Shown here: positions 25,518 through 35,264 of the stretch, piece after piece
Layout: every line of letters begins with the position of its first letter
Numbering within the stretch: the stretch's first letter is position 1
DNA from: Brevibacillus borstelensis
GTDB lineage: Bacteria; Bacillota; Bacilli; Brevibacillales; Brevibacillaceae
Assembly: GCF_003710865.1 (NCBI RefSeq)
Contig: NZ_RHHO01000055.1
Span: forward strand, 21,033-85,032
DNA: 64,000 bases
Reading direction: 5' to 3'
Made by a program: the position numbers and the translations under genes
The notes under the pieces: generated by a model
The model's database searches: none
Seen by the model: the letters and a program-made list of their open reading frames with translations, nothing else
What the model was told of the DNA's origin: nothing

Positions 25518-26699
25518 ATGGCACCCCTGATACAACGTCAATTTATTATCCTTTCCATACTTACCGCCTTTCTCTTTGTAGTGACTGGACTGATGTCCCT
25601 CGGCGGAAATCGCGTCATGATCGTCTCGACTGCGGTTCAACAGGCAGCCGCCCACGTGTCCAGCTTGCACATGCTGAAATGGATGGGCCAGGAGATTCCT
25701 GCCCTGACTGATACTGTACACGCCTCGACAGACAGAGGGGCAAACAGCGTGACTGGCTTCATGTTTCAGCTTGCGACAAGCATCAATCCGGGCGATTTGC
25801 GCAGCTTGCTGGGCCGAGAGATCCCCGGATTGTTGACAGGGGAAGCTCCGCGTTTTGGCAATGCGGGAGAGGGAACGGCGCTCGCCGAACATTATGCCGA
25901 GTACCCGCCTGCTCCAAAGCAGGTGATCGATGCATCTCCTCCCGCTGCAAACGCGGAGCCGGCCGTAGAAGCGACTGCCCCGGCAGCAGAAGACAATAAA
26001 AAAGATCCTGCAGCAAGACCTACGACAGGCAACAAAAAAATCGTCTATGTGTACCACTCCCACAACCGCGAGTCATGGCTGAGCGAGACAAAGCAGGTCG
26101 GGACATCCGTCAATCATCCAAAACGAAATATTTCACTGGTAGGAGAGCATCTCGCCGAAAAGCTGAACGACCTCGGGATCGGGGCAGATGTAAATCGGGA
26201 TGACATTTATCAGCGTTTGCTGGACAAAGGCAGAGACTATACGCATTCTTACGCAGAATCCCTGCAAGCGATACGGACAGCAACCGAAAAAAACCGGGAG
26301 CTCCACTATTTCTTCGACCTTCATCGCGATACGCTTCCGCGAAAGGAAACGACCGTCACCATCAAGGGAAAAACGTATGCAAGAACGCTGTTCGTCGTCG
26401 GCAAACGCAACAAAAACTACGAGAAAAACGAAGCCTTTGCCGACGCTCTTCATCAGATTATGGAGAAGAAGTATCCGGGATTGTCGCGCGGCAAGCTGGA
26501 AAAAGGGGCAAAAACTGATCACGGCGAGTATAATCAGTCCATTTCACCGGGAAGTCTGTTAATAGAGATCGGAGGCACGGAAAATACGCTGCAGGAGTCG
26601 CTCAATACGGCAGAAGCGATCGCAGACGTATTCGCGGAGTACTATTGGCAGGCGGAGAAGGTAACGAAGCCCGAAACAGGGCCGCCCGCGAAAGGGTGA
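25518..26699 (+). CDS. spoIIP: stage II sporulation protein P
   Basis: Cell-wall hydrolase (amidase/endopeptidase) of the SpoIID-SpoIIM-SpoIIP engulfment complex, about 393 residues. An N-terminal membrane anchor (FIILSILTAFLFVVTGLM) precedes an Ala/Pro-rich linker and the catalytic domain. Zinc-ligand and catalytic segments are VYVYHSHNRESW, FFDLHRDTLPR and IEIGGTENTLQES. ATG 25518 lies six bases after AGGAGG. The 195 bases before it hold no other gene. Confidence 0.95.
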   Translation: MAPLIQRQFIILSILTAFLFVVTGLMSLGGNRVMIVSTAVQQAAAHVSSLHMLKWMGQEIPALTDTVHASTDRGANSVTGFMFQLATSINPGDLRSLLGREIPGLLTGEAPRFGNAGEGTALAEHYAEYPPAPKQVIDASPPAANAEPAVEATAPAAEDNKKDPAARPTTGNKKIVYVYHSHNRESWLSETKQVGTSVNHPKRNISLVGEHLAEKLNDLGIGADVNRDDIYQRLLDKGRDYTHSYAESLQAIRTATEKNRELHYFFDLHRDTLPRKETTVTIKGKTYARTLFVVGKRNKNYEKNEAFADALHQIMEKKYPGLSRGKLEKGAKTDHGEYNQSISPGSLLIEIGGTENTLQESLNTAEAIADVFAEYYWQAEKVTKPETGPPAKG

Positions 26700-26705
26700 G
26701 TGGGA

Positions 26706-27011
26706 ATGAATGTGACGGTAAAGCTGACAGGACTTTTATTCGTCCTGCTGATCGGAGTGGTGCTGGGCTTGCAAACGGCGGAGCGCGGCATCCAGAAGGT
26801 GAGCGGAATGCCGGAGCAGCCGCCGCAAACCTTTTCCATCAAAAAGATAGATAACGGGAAAATGGAAATCGCCGTGATGGGCAAGCAAGTCCAGACAGCG
26901 CCCGGTCAGGTGGTCAACTACATGAGCAATGCAGGGCAATCCTTGGGTCAGATCGTAAAAGACGGCGCTCGGGGCGCGATCGAGTGGCTAGCCAGTATTT
27001 TTGACCCATAA
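26706..27011 (+). CDS. yqxA: sporulation-associated protein YqxA (DUF3679)
   Basis: A 101-residue protein with one N-terminal membrane segment (LTGLLFVLLIGVVLGL) and a short extracellular part. It follows spoIIP by six bases, as in B. subtilis, where this family is annotated DUF3679. ATG 26706 is preferred to GTG 26700 because the spoIIP end supplies AAAGGGTGAG. Function unknown. Confidence 0.88.
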   Translation: MNVTVKLTGLLFVLLIGVVLGLQTAERGIQKVSGMPEQPPQTFSIKKIDNGKMEIAVMGKQVQTAPGQVVNYMSNAGQSLGQIVKDGARGAIEWLASIFDP

Positions 27012-27060
27012 GAGTAGTTTACGGACAAACAGATTGGCGAAAAAGCAAGAGGATGCAAAC

Positions 27061-27081
27061 AAGCCCGCCATGCGGGCTTTT
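27061..27081 (+). terminator. terminator of gpr-spoIIP-yqxA
   Basis: AAGCCCG and CGGGCTT pair around CCATG, then TTTC. It marks the end of the conserved sporulation genes and the start of the inserted transporter region. Confidence 0.75.
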
Positions 27082-27236
27082 CTTCATTTGGTTCCGTTAT
27101 AGGTAATATTTAATATGTTTAGCCTAATTGTAATTTTCTAAATTTAATATGTTGCCAAAAAATTGGATTAATGGCATAATGTTGACAGTTAGTCATCTTG
27201 TCCCATGGAATATAAAGGTTAGAGAGGTGCACCTGC

Positions 27237-28202
27237 ATGTCACAGCCAGTATTGGAAATCGAAAACTTGCAAACGCACTTTTTTACAGACCGCGGGCAAA
27301 TACCGGCGGTCGATGGTGTCACCATTACCGTAAACAAGGGAGAAGTGCTCGGGATCGTCGGCGAGTCCGGGTGCGGAAAAAGCGTAACCTCCCTGTCTGT
27401 CATGAAACTGGTTCCCAACCCCCCGGGAAAGATTGTCGGAGGCTCCATCAAATTTAAAGGGGAGGACCTCGTGTTGGCCAGCGAAAAGCGGATGAGAGAG
27501 ATTCGCGGAAACGAAATCGCGATGATTTTTCAGGAGCCGATGACCTCGCTCAACCCTGTTTATACGATAGGCGACCAGATCGGGGAAGCCATTCGCTTGC
27601 ATATGAAAGTGGGCAAAAAAGAAGCGCTCGGGCGCGCTGTAGAGATGCTGAAAAAAGTAGGCATTCCGAGGGCGGAAGGAATTGTCCGCGAATATCCGCA
27701 CCAGCTTTCGGGCGGGATGCGCCAGAGGGTCATGATCGCGATGGCGATGGCCTGCAATCCGGAGCTTTTGATCGCGGACGAACCAACGACAGCGCTTGAC
27801 GTGACGATCCAGGCTCAGATCCTCGATTTGATGAGGCATGTGAATAAAGAGTCGGGAACGGCTATTTTGCTGATTACACATGACCTGGGCGTGGTAGCGG
27901 AAATGTGTCATCGCGTTGTCGTCATGTACGCGGGCAATGTGGTGGAGGAGGGCGATGTTCGGACGATCCTGAAAGAACCGAAGCATCCATACACCATCGG
28001 CCTGCTGAACTCCTTGCCCAAGCTGGAAGTATCGCAGGAACGGCTTTATTCCATCCCCGGAAACGTCCCGATACCCGGCTCGATACAGATGGGGTGCAGG
28101 TTCTCGCCGCGGTGCGAACAGGCAGACGACAAGTGCCGGACGCAGATGCCGGAGCTGAAGACAGTGGGAGCCAATCATCGTGCCCGCTGCTGGATGACGT
28201 AA
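27237..28202 (+). CDS. oligopeptide/dipeptide ABC transporter ATPase (OppD/DppD family)
   Basis: ABC ATPase of 321 residues. Walker A is GESGCGKS, the signature is LSGGMRQR, Walker B is LLIADEPTTALD, and the switch His is in LLITHDLG. The C-terminal oligopeptide-type extension has the Cys-rich signature with CRFSPRC, C in DDKCRT and C in RARCW, which binds an iron-sulfur cluster in some homologues. It is the first gene of a five-gene operon. AGAGGTG precedes ATG. A TTGACA at 27182-27187 may be part of its promoter. Confidence 0.93.
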   Translation: MSQPVLEIENLQTHFFTDRGQIPAVDGVTITVNKGEVLGIVGESGCGKSVTSLSVMKLVPNPPGKIVGGSIKFKGEDLVLASEKRMREIRGNEIAMIFQEPMTSLNPVYTIGDQIGEAIRLHMKVGKKEALGRAVEMLKKVGIPRAEGIVREYPHQLSGGMRQRVMIAMAMACNPELLIADEPTTALDVTIQAQILDLMRHVNKESGTAILLITHDLGVVAEMCHRVVVMYAGNVVEEGDVRTILKEPKHPYTIGLLNSLPKLEVSQERLYSIPGNVPIPGSIQMGCRFSPRCEQADDKCRTQMPELKTVGANHRARCWMT

Positions 28203-28226
28203 ATAAATCCCGAAAGGAGCATGCAG

Positions 28227-29198
28227 GTGGCTGAAGATCTGCTCATCGTCAAGAATCTGAAGAAATACTACCCGATCACAGGCGGCGTATTCGGGAAAGA
28301 GGTAGGCGTCGTCAAAGCCGTAGATGACGTCTCGTTTACCGTGAAGAGAGGGGAGACGTTTGGGCTGGTAGGAGAGAGCGGATGCGGGAAATCGACGACG
28401 GGCCGTTCCCTTTTGCGGCTGATCGAGCCCACCTCTGGAGAAGTGGTGTTCGACGGGACCGACATCATCGGCTTGCAGGGAGAAGCGCTGCGCAAGATGC
28501 GGCGCAATATGCAAATTGTTTTTCAGGATCCGTTCGCTTCTCTCAACCCTCGTCATAATATTGAAAAGATTCTGGAGGAGCCTTTGCGGGTGCACGGGAT
28601 CGGTTCTCCGGCTGAACGAAAAGAGCGCGTCAGGGAGCTGCTTGAAGTGGTTGGTCTCTCCAGCTACCATGCGACGCGATATCCCCATCAGTTCAGCGGC
28701 GGCCAGCGGCAGCGGATCGGCATCGCCCGGGCTCTGATGCTCAATCCCAAGCTGATCGTGGCAGACGAGCCCGTTTCAGCCCTGGATGTTTCGATTCAGT
28801 CCCAGGTGCTCAATCTGATGCAGGATTTGCAGAGAGACTTGGGGTTGACCTATTTGTTTATCGCCCACGACCTGAGTGTCGTCCGGCATATCAGCGACCG
28901 TGTCGGAGTCATGTATTTGGGCAGGCTGGTAGAGCTTAGCCGGAGCGAGGAGCTTTACCGCCAGCCGCTGCATCCGTACACCCGAGCGCTTCTTTCAGCA
29001 GTACCTTCTCCCGATCCGGATGCGGTACGGGAGCGTATCATCCTGCAGGGAGATGTACCCAGTCCGTCCAACCCCCCGACAGGATGCACCTTCCACACGC
29101 GATGCCCGCATGTAACAGACGAATGCCGACAGGTTCGTCCGGACTTTCGGGACGTCGGCGGTGGCCACTTCGTAGCGTGCCATCTGTACAACGCATGA
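28227..29198 (+). CDS. oligopeptide/dipeptide ABC transporter ATPase (OppF/DppF family)
   Basis: Partner ATPase of about 323 residues. Walker A GESGCGKS, signature FSGGQRQR, Walker [13 protein letters not shown] and switch FIAHDLS are present. The C-terminus again has the oligopeptide-type cysteine pattern (GCTFHTRCP, then CRQ and C near the end). ATG 28221 is only one or two bases behind AAAGGAGC, so GTG 28227 with spacing seven is preferred. The pair OppD-F energises the permeases encoded downstream. Confidence 0.93.
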   Translation: MAEDLLIVKNLKKYYPITGGVFGKEVGVVKAVDDVSFTVKRGETFGLVGESGCGKSTTGRSLLRLIEPTSGEVVFDGTDIIGLQGEALRKMRRNMQIVFQDPFASLNPRHNIEKILEEPLRVHGIGSPAERKERVRELLEVVGLSSYHATRYPHQFSGGQRQRIGIARALMLNPKLIVADEPVSALDVSIQSQVLNLMQDLQRDLGLTYLFIAHDLSVVRHISDRVGVMYLGRLVELSRSEELYRQPLHPYTRALLSAVPSPDPDAVRERIILQGDVPSPSNPPTGCTFHTRCPHVTDECRQVRPDFRDVGGGHFVACHLYNA

Positions 29199-29299
29199 CG
29201 CTGCCTCGCGAATTCCTTTCAAAGGGGGGATGCAAGACAACGTTGAGTGAGAAAAGCAGAGAAGAGATGTGCGGAAAATGGAAAAGGGGGAATTCATCC

Positions 29300-30949
29300 A
29301 TGAAGAAGAAGGTTCTTACTGCAGCGATGACGAGCCTGCTCGCACTCTCCATGGTCCTTGCAGGGTGCTCAAGCTCGCAACCGGCTCAACAGCCGAGCGA
29401 CCAGGGACAAGCGCAGCAGCAGACGCCGCCAGCAGAGCCCGCAAAGAACGAGCCGAAGCAGCTGATTATTGGACGTGGGGCTGACACGAAAAGTCTGGAT
29501 CCGATCCGGGAAACGGATGGCGAAACATTCAGGGTGACTGAAAACATTTATGAAACGCTCGTGAGCTATGAGGATACAAACACGACGGTTATACCCGGAC
29601 TGGCCGAGAGCTGGGAAATTTCCGAGGACGGCTTGACCTACACCTTCAAGCTTCGCCAGGGCGTAAAGTTCCATGATGGTACGGACTTCAATGCGGAAGC
29701 AGTCAAGTTCAACTTCGACCGCTGGATGGACAAGAGCAACAAATACCACAATCCAGAGGGATTCCCCTACTATAATGACATGTTTGGGGGATACAAAGGC
29801 GATCCTGATCACGTAATCAAAGAGATCAAGGTTGTGGACGCACACACGATTCAATTCGTTTTGAACAGGACCCAAGCCCCGTTCCTGGCAAACCTGGGCA
29901 TGTCGCCGTTTGCCATCGCTTCGCCAAAAGCGATTGAAGGAGGCAAGCTGGGAGATGAGCCTGTAGGTACCGGGCCATTCAAGTTTGCGGGTTGGAAGCG
30001 CAATGACATCATCACCCTGGAGAAAAACCCGGACTACTGGAACAAGGGGTATCCGAAGCTGGACAAAGTCATCTTCAAGGTCATTCCGGAAAATACAGCG
30101 CGTCTGACAGCGCTGACGTCCGGAGAGATCGATCTGATGGATGGACTGAATCCGGACGATGCGGAAGCGGTAAAAGAAAACAAGGACCTGCAGCTGCTCC
30201 TGCGTCCATCGATGAACGTCGGTTACCTCGCGTTCAATACGGAGAAAAAGCCGTTTGACAATCCAAAGGTGCGTCAAGCGATCAGCCACGCGATCAACAA
30301 GCCCGAGATGGTGAAAGCATTCTACAGCGGCCTTGGCGAACCGGCTACCAACCCGATGCCGCCAAGTCTTTGGGGTTACAACGACCAGATCAAGGACCGC
30401 GAATACAACCTGGATCAAGCGAAAAAGCTGTTAGCGGAAGCTGGATACCCGAATGGCTTCAAGGTGCAGTTCATGGCCATGCCTGTTCCTCGTCCGTATA
30501 TCCCGGACGGCAAAAAGATGGCAGAGGCGATTCAGCAGGATTTAAAGAAAATCGGCATCGAAACGGAAATCGTGACGATGGAGTGGGCTACGTATCTCGA
30601 AAAGACAAGGTTAGGCGAGTACGAGATGTGTCTGCTTGGCTGGAACGGCGACAACGGCGACCCGGACAACTTCCTGTACACGCTGCTCGACAAGAATACC
30701 ATTAACGGAAACAATATTCCTCGCTACTCCAATGAAGAGGTTCATCAGCTTCTTTTGAAAGCGCAGTCCACGTCTGACCAGAAAGAGCGTGAAACCCTGT
30801 ACAAAAAGGCGCAGGAGCTGATCTTTAACGACGCGCCTCTCGTTCCGATCGCTCACTCTACACCGCCGATTGCGGCCAAAGCGGGTGTTACCGGCTATCA
30901 GCCGCATCCAAAAGGCAGCGAGAGCGTAGAAAAAGTAGACATTCAGTAA
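29300..30949 (+). CDS. peptide ABC transporter substrate-binding lipoprotein
   Basis: Family 5 extracytoplasmic binding protein of about 549 residues. The signal MKKKVLTAAMTSLLALSMV ends in a perfect LAGC lipobox, followed by a Gln/Ala/Pro linker. Family segments 'DTKSLDPIRETDG' and YETLVSYE start the domain. It is closer to DppA/nickel-dipeptide types than to the lone lipoprotein at 971. The start is set by GGGGG nine bases upstream; upstream in-frame codons belong to the preceding gene region. Confidence 0.93.
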   Translation: MKKKVLTAAMTSLLALSMVLAGCSSSQPAQQPSDQGQAQQQTPPAEPAKNEPKQLIIGRGADTKSLDPIRETDGETFRVTENIYETLVSYEDTNTTVIPGLAESWEISEDGLTYTFKLRQGVKFHDGTDFNAEAVKFNFDRWMDKSNKYHNPEGFPYYNDMFGGYKGDPDHVIKEIKVVDAHTIQFVLNRTQAPFLANLGMSPFAIASPKAIEGGKLGDEPVGTGPFKFAGWKRNDIITLEKNPDYWNKGYPKLDKVIFKVIPENTARLTALTSGEIDLMDGLNPDDAEAVKENKDLQLLLRPSMNVGYLAFNTEKKPFDNPKVRQAISHAINKPEMVKAFYSGLGEPATNPMPPSLWGYNDQIKDREYNLDQAKKLLAEAGYPNGFKVQFMAMPVPRPYIPDGKKMAEAIQQDLKKIGIETEIVTMEWATYLEKTRLGEYEMCLLGWNGDNGDPDNFLYTLLDKNTINGNNIPRYSNEEVHQLLLKAQSTSDQKERETLYKKAQELIFNDAPLVPIAHSTPPIAAKAGVTGYQPHPKGSESVEKVDIQ

Positions 30950-31038
30950 AGTGTGGCAAGGGTAAGAAGAACCCTTTCTTCTTGCCCTTCTCTTTTATGT
31001 TCAACGATGGACGACGCAAGGAAAGCGAGGAGATGGCA

Positions 31039-32043
31039 TTGCTGGCCTACACCATTAGAAGATTGTTGATGCTGATCCCAGTGTTACTAGGAATGTCGCT
31101 AATTGTTTTTGCTATTATTCACGCCATCCCGGGGGACCCGGCACTGACGATTTTGGGAGAGAAGGCAAGTCCGCAGGCTCTTGCGGATTTGCGGGAACAG
31201 CTGGGGCTGAACAACCCTTGGTATATGCAATACTTTCATTACTTGGGGAATCTTCTAAAAGGGGATTTGGGAGTCTCCTTGCACTCCAAAGCGCCAATTA
31301 CCGTAGAAATGGGCCCATACTTGGCGGCGACGATTGAGTTGACTTTGGTGAGTATGCTGTTCGCAGTTTTTATCGGAGTGAATGCGGGAATCATCTCTGC
31401 CTGGAAACAGAACTCGTGGTTTGACTACACTTGCATGCTGATCGCTTTAATTGGAGTTTCCATGCCGGTATTTTGGCTGGGCTTGATGGAACAATGGGTA
31501 TTTGCCCAGGAATTGAAGTGGCTGCCTTCTATTGGACGTGACAATCCGCGTGATCCAGTAGCTGAGATTACGCATTTTTATATAATTGATTCGATTCTTG
31601 CAGGTCGTTGGGATCATTTTCGAGATGTGGTGGAGCACTTGATTCTTCCGGGAATCGCGCTGGGAACGATTCCGATGGCGATTATTGCACGGATAACCCG
31701 TTCCAGCATGCTCGAAGTAATGCGGTCCGACTATATTCGGACGGCAAGGGCAAAAGGGCTTGGCCAGTTTTTTGTCGTGTACAAGCACGCCCTGAAAAAT
31801 GCGTTGATTCCCGTACTGACGATTGTGGGGGTGCAAGTAGGCCTCCTGATCGGGGGGGCGGTATTAACCGAGACGATTTTCGGGTGGCCGGGTGTTGGGA
31901 GATACATCTATACGGCAATCGGAAACCGCGATTATCCCGTTATTCAGTCAGGAATTTTGGTCATCGCAACGATTTTTGTTCTGATTAACCTGGTGGTCGA
32001 CCTCCTGTACGCTTACGTCGATCCGCGCATCAAATATCGCTGA
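31039..32043 (+). CDS. ABC transporter permease (DppB/OppB family)
   Basis: Integral membrane subunit of about 334 residues with six membrane helices. The start 'LLAYTIRRLLMLIPVLLG' is the DppB N-terminus, and the conserved coupling helix reads 'DYIRTARAKGLGQFFV'. ATG 31033 directly abuts GAGGAG, leaving no spacing; TTG 31039 gives six bases and matches usual family starts, so it is chosen with moderate certainty. Confidence 0.92.
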   Translation: MLAYTIRRLLMLIPVLLGMSLIVFAIIHAIPGDPALTILGEKASPQALADLREQLGLNNPWYMQYFHYLGNLLKGDLGVSLHSKAPITVEMGPYLAATIELTLVSMLFAVFIGVNAGIISAWKQNSWFDYTCMLIALIGVSMPVFWLGLMEQWVFAQELKWLPSIGRDNPRDPVAEITHFYIIDSILAGRWDHFRDVVEHLILPGIALGTIPMAIIARITRSSMLEVMRSDYIRTARAKGLGQFFVVYKHALKNALIPVLTIVGVQVGLLIGGAVLTETIFGWPGVGRYIYTAIGNRDYPVIQSGILVIATIFVLINLVVDLLYAYVDPRIKYR

Positions 32044-32055
32044 GGAGGCAGTAAG

Positions 32056-32949
32056 ATGGCAGAAACCCATGTGCAAACGGTACCAGTCAAGCAGATAAAT
32101 GAGCCGATCTCCTCTCCGTGGCGCGATGCTTGGAGGATCCTGCGCAAGAACAAGATGGCCATTCTCGGATTCTGCATCATTCTTTTCTTCGTCTTGCTCG
32201 CAATCCTGGCACCGTTTATCACCCCGTACGAATACGACAAAGGAGAACTGGTTGATAAAAACCTGCCTCCCTCTGCTGAACACTGGTTTGGTACGGACTA
32301 CAACGGGCGGGACGTCTTTACCCGTGTGATTTACGGCGCGCAGATCTCACTGCGAGTAGGGCTGTTTGCCGTGATCGGGTCCATCGTTGCCGGGACCTTC
32401 CTCGGCCTGTTAGCCGGCTACTACGGCAAATGGATCGATACGCTCATTTCGCGGTTGTTTGATATTATGCTTGCGTTTCCCAGCATTCTGTTGGCGATTG
32501 CGATTGTAGCTATACTCGGTCCATCTCTGGAGAATGCCTTGCTTGCGATTGCGATCGTGAATGTGCCCACCTATGGACGTCTTGTCCGTTCGCGGGTGCT
32601 TAGTCTGAAGGAAGAAGAATACGTGATGGCCGCCAGGGCGATCGGATCAAAGCATTCACATATTATCGTTCAGCATATTCTCCCTAACAGTTTGGCTCCG
32701 ATCATCGTGACGGGAACACTTGGAATTGCGACCGCGATCATTGAAGCGGCAGCCTTGGGCTTTCTCGGCTTGGGAGCGCAAGCGCCTCAGCCGGAGTGGG
32801 GGTTGATGCTCTCCGACTCCCGCCAGTATATTCAAAAAGCGCCGTGGACAGTTATTTTCCCGGGCTTGTCCATCATGCTGACTGTACTTGGCTTTAACCT
32901 GATCGGAGACGGGCTGCGCGATGCGCTGGATCCGCGGATGAAAAACTAG
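32056..32949 (+). CDS. ABC transporter permease (DppC/OppC family)
   Basis: Second permease subunit, 297 residues. An N-terminal 'WRILRKNKMAILG' segment and one helix precede the extracellular part with the HWFGTDYNGRDVFTRV signature, then the membrane core with the coupling helix 'EEYVMAARAIGSKHS'. GAGGAGG precedes the ATG. It ends the operon; a strong terminator follows about 55 bases later. Confidence 0.94.
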   Translation: MAETHVQTVPVKQINEPISSPWRDAWRILRKNKMAILGFCIILFFVLLAILAPFITPYEYDKGELVDKNLPPSAEHWFGTDYNGRDVFTRVIYGAQISLRVGLFAVIGSIVAGTFLGLLAGYYGKWIDTLISRLFDIMLAFPSILLAIAIVAILGPSLENALLAIAIVNVPTYGRLVRSRVLSLKEEEYVMAARAIGSKHSHIIVQHILPNSLAPIIVTGTLGIATAIIEAAALGFLGLGAQAPQPEWGLMLSDSRQYIQKAPWTVIFPGLSIMLTVLGFNLIGDGLRDALDPRMKN

Positions 32950-33003
32950 GAGCAGCAATCGTTTTTGTGGTTGGCAGACGATGCTACCATGAGCACGGTA
33001 ACG

Positions 33004-33042
33004 AAAAACCCCGAAATAAGCGAGGCTTGATTCGGGGTTTTT
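33004..33042. terminator. bidirectional terminator
   Basis: AAAAACCCCGAA and TTCGGGGTTTTTT form a stem around a 14-base loop. It closes the peptide transporter operon and, on the minus strand, lies just past the small open frame behind the hydrolase. Confidence 0.88.
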
Positions 33043-33044
33043 TC

Positions 33045-33155
33045 CTATCGGCGAACCTGACGCTTAGGCCCGGATAAGCGTTGACTCAGTATACAGACGC
33101 CGGCGACGGTGATCAAGGGCAGGGAGCCATACCGGTTTGTGTAATCCCGTATCAT
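33045..33155 (-). CDS. possible 36-residue small protein
   Basis: ATG 33155 opens a 36-codon frame ending two bases before the terminator, directly behind the alpha/beta hydrolase on the same strand. The product has a short hydrophobic stretch (LPLITVAGVCIL) and a basic end (GPKRQVRR). The ribosome site is weak (ACGGGA, ten bases away). No family is recognised; it could be chance. Confidence 0.3.
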   Translation of the reverse strand: MIRDYTNRYGSLPLITVAGVCILSQRLSGPKRQVRR

Positions 33156-33178
33156 TGTTATGTTATCCCGTAGGACAA

Positions 33179-33970
33179 TCAGACCGAAGAACCGGGGAGA
33201 GAACCGATAAATTCTCTGCAAAGGCGACTCAAAGACGAGGCAGTGCGAGTCACGATCTGGTGCTTTACGCCAGGGACAGCAACCAGTTTGGCTTTGGGCA
33301 GATGTTTTTCCAGAAGCTCGCCGTACGGATGCATGTGCTTGTCCTGCTGGCCGTATACGAGCAGCACAGGCTGCTTGATCTCATGCAACCGCTCTGTACA
33401 GCGATAGTGATGTCCGATCCTGTACAGGTGATGAAGAGTTTTGGCGTCCGTACGGCTGGCATGCTTTATCCACTGTTCTTTATCTGCCTGCTTGTCCAGG
33501 TGTGAGGAAGCCGTCGAGCGGGCTAGCAAGCTCACTCCTCCCAGCTTGGCAATGGCTTCGGCCAAATAAAAGCGGGAGTGCAGGTACAGCTCATTCACCT
33601 CGGAAAAACCGCTGATAAGTACAAGGCCCGCGATGGAATCTGGATGGCGCAGGCACCAATCCAGTGCGAGAGAAGCACCTTGGGAATAGCCCATTACGAC
33701 GACTCGTTTATGTCCAAGAGCATGAATCATCTCCTCCAGCGTCTCGCTAAGATCGGCCATCGTAAAGGGGACAAAGAGCGGTTGACTCGCTCCGTGACCG
33801 GGAAGATCAGGCAGGATGAGTTGAAAGTGCTCGGCCAACCCGTGCAAACGGGAAAAGTTGATCATCCCGATGCCAGGTGCATGGATACATACAAGCGGCT
33901 GGCCGCTGCCGTAAAGCTGAACAGCCAGCCTGGAGCTATTTGCAGTTGGAACGATTGTATTTTCGCTCAT
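33179..33970 (-). CDS. alpha/beta hydrolase
   Basis: A 263-residue hydrolase of the alpha/beta fold. The oxyanion region HAPGIG replaces the common HGxG, the nucleophile elbow is GYSQG, the acid is likely the Asp in YGQQDKH, and the catalytic His is in GVKHQIV. No signal peptide. Substrate unknown. GGGGAGGTG lies eight bases upstream of the ATG. It is divergent from the Xaa-Pro peptidase gene. Confidence 0.88.
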   Translation of the reverse strand: MSENTIVPTANSSRLAVQLYGSGQPLVCIHAPGIGMINFSRLHGLAEHFQLILPDLPGHGASQPLFVPFTMADLSETLEEMIHALGHKRVVVMGYSQGASLALDWCLRHPDSIAGLVLISGFSEVNELYLHSRFYLAEAIAKLGGVSLLARSTASSHLDKQADKEQWIKHASRTDAKTLHHLYRIGHHYRCTERLHEIKQPVLLVYGQQDKHMHPYGELLEKHLPKAKLVAVPGVKHQIVTRTASSLSRLCREFIGSLPGSSV

Positions 33971-34065
33971 TTTTCATTCACCTCCCCTTTATCCTGTCCT
34001 TACCTGTGCATAGTTTTTTCGTCCGTTCGCTTCTTTTTTTGGCAAGGAAATGGTATCCTCGCAGT

Positions 34066-35193
34066 ATGATACCCAAAGAAAGGCGGTTGACCCGTTTGTA
34101 TCAAGAACGCATTCAGCGCATTCTTGCTTATTTGCAAAAGCAAGGGATAGACGCTGCTTTGATTACACTGCCTAAGCACGTTTACTACCTGACAGGCTTT
34201 TTGACCGAGCCGCACGAACGTTTCATGGGCCTGGTTATTCCGGCCGCTGGAGAACCTTCCTTGATCGTTCCGGCACTGGACCGGGAAGCAGCCGCAGAAG
34301 CGTCAGGCATCAAACAAATCTTGACCCATACGGATACCGATAACCCGTATGAAGTGTTGAAACAAGCGCTTCCTTCCGGATTAAACAAGCTCGGGCTGGA
34401 AAAAAGCCATATGACCCTAGATCGTTTCGAAACGATGAGTGCACTCGTCTCTGCCGGAAGCTATGTCGATATCGAAGAGCCTCTCAGAGAGATGCGCCTG
34501 ATCAAGACAGCCGATGAAGTGGCAAGGATCAAACACGCTGTCAAGCTGGTCGAAGACGCTCTTGATGAAACTGTGAAAAAAGTAAAGCCGGGTGTGACCG
34601 AGACGGAGTTAGTTGCCGAGCTGGAATACCAGATGAAGCGCCTCGGAGCGGAGGGACCTTCTTTCGCTTCGATGGTGTTGGCCGGTGAAAAGTCGGCGCT
34701 TCCTCATGGCAATCCGGGAGACCGGGACGTACGGGAAGGCGAACTGCTGCTGTTTGATATTGGCGTTTCCGCTGATGGCTACGTATCTGATATTACCCGC
34801 ACTTTTGCGGTTGGAGATATCAGCGATCAGCTTCGGGACATCTACGCGACCGTTCTGGCAGCGAACGAAGCGGCTATCGCAGAGGTCCGTCCGGGCGTAA
34901 CCTTCGCCCATCTCGATCAAACGGCGCGCGGTGTGATTGAAGCCAAAGGATACGGAGAGTACTTTATGCACCGTCTTGGCCACGGACTCGGCATGGATGT
35001 TCATGAGTACCCGTCCGTCCATGGGCAAAACCAGGAGGAGCTGCGTCCAGGCATGGTCTTTACCATCGAACCGGGTGTCTATGTTCCCGGGGTAGGCGGC
35101 GTACGCATTGAAGACGACGTGCTCGTCACGGAGGATGGATGCGAAGTGCTGACCCGCTATCCGAAAGAATTAACGGTAATCGGAAAAGGCTGA
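34066..35193 (+). CDS. Xaa-Pro aminopeptidase / M24 peptidase
   Basis: Two-domain creatinase-fold metallopeptidase of about 375 residues that removes N-terminal residues before proline. Metal ligands are the Asp in FDIGVSADGYVSD, the second Asp in the same stretch, His in HRLGHGLGMDVHE, Glu in TIEPGVY and Glu in RIEDDV. The start is uncertain: ATG 34066 has no good ribosome site, whereas TTG 34087 follows AAAGAAAGGCGG. A longer upstream frame overlaps the divergent hydrolase and is not used. Confidence 0.9.
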   Translation: MIPKERRLTRLYQERIQRILAYLQKQGIDAALITLPKHVYYLTGFLTEPHERFMGLVIPAAGEPSLIVPALDREAAAEASGIKQILTHTDTDNPYEVLKQALPSGLNKLGLEKSHMTLDRFETMSALVSAGSYVDIEEPLREMRLIKTADEVARIKHAVKLVEDALDETVKKVKPGVTETELVAELEYQMKRLGAEGPSFASMVLAGEKSALPHGNPGDRDVREGELLLFDIGVSADGYVSDITRTFAVGDISDQLRDIYATVLAANEAAIAEVRPGVTFAHLDQTARGVIEAKGYGEYFMHRLGHGLGMDVHEYPSVHGQNQEELRPGMVFTIEPGVYVPGVGGVRIEDDVLVTEDGCEVLTRYPKELTVIGKG

Positions 35194-35206
35194 TGCAACG
35201 GCGGAA

Positions 35207-35223
35207 TCCCGATACGATCGGGA
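35207..35223. other. perfect short hairpin behind the peptidase gene
   Basis: TCCCGAT and ATCGGGA flank ACG. There is no T tract, so it is a weak terminator at best. It sits between the peptidase stop codon and the cobalamin riboswitch. Confidence 0.4.
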
Positions 35224-35264
35224 GGATCTCACGCAATCGCCGATCAACTGAATACATACGCTTT

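Noticed and set aside
27240..28688. 482-codon open frame antisense to the two ABC ATPase genes
   Set aside because: Spans the gap between two real genes on the other strand without its own start site.
33121..33180. Direct repeat of ATCCCGTA as an attachment site
   Set aside because: Only eight bases long, with no integrase or element nearby; likely chance.
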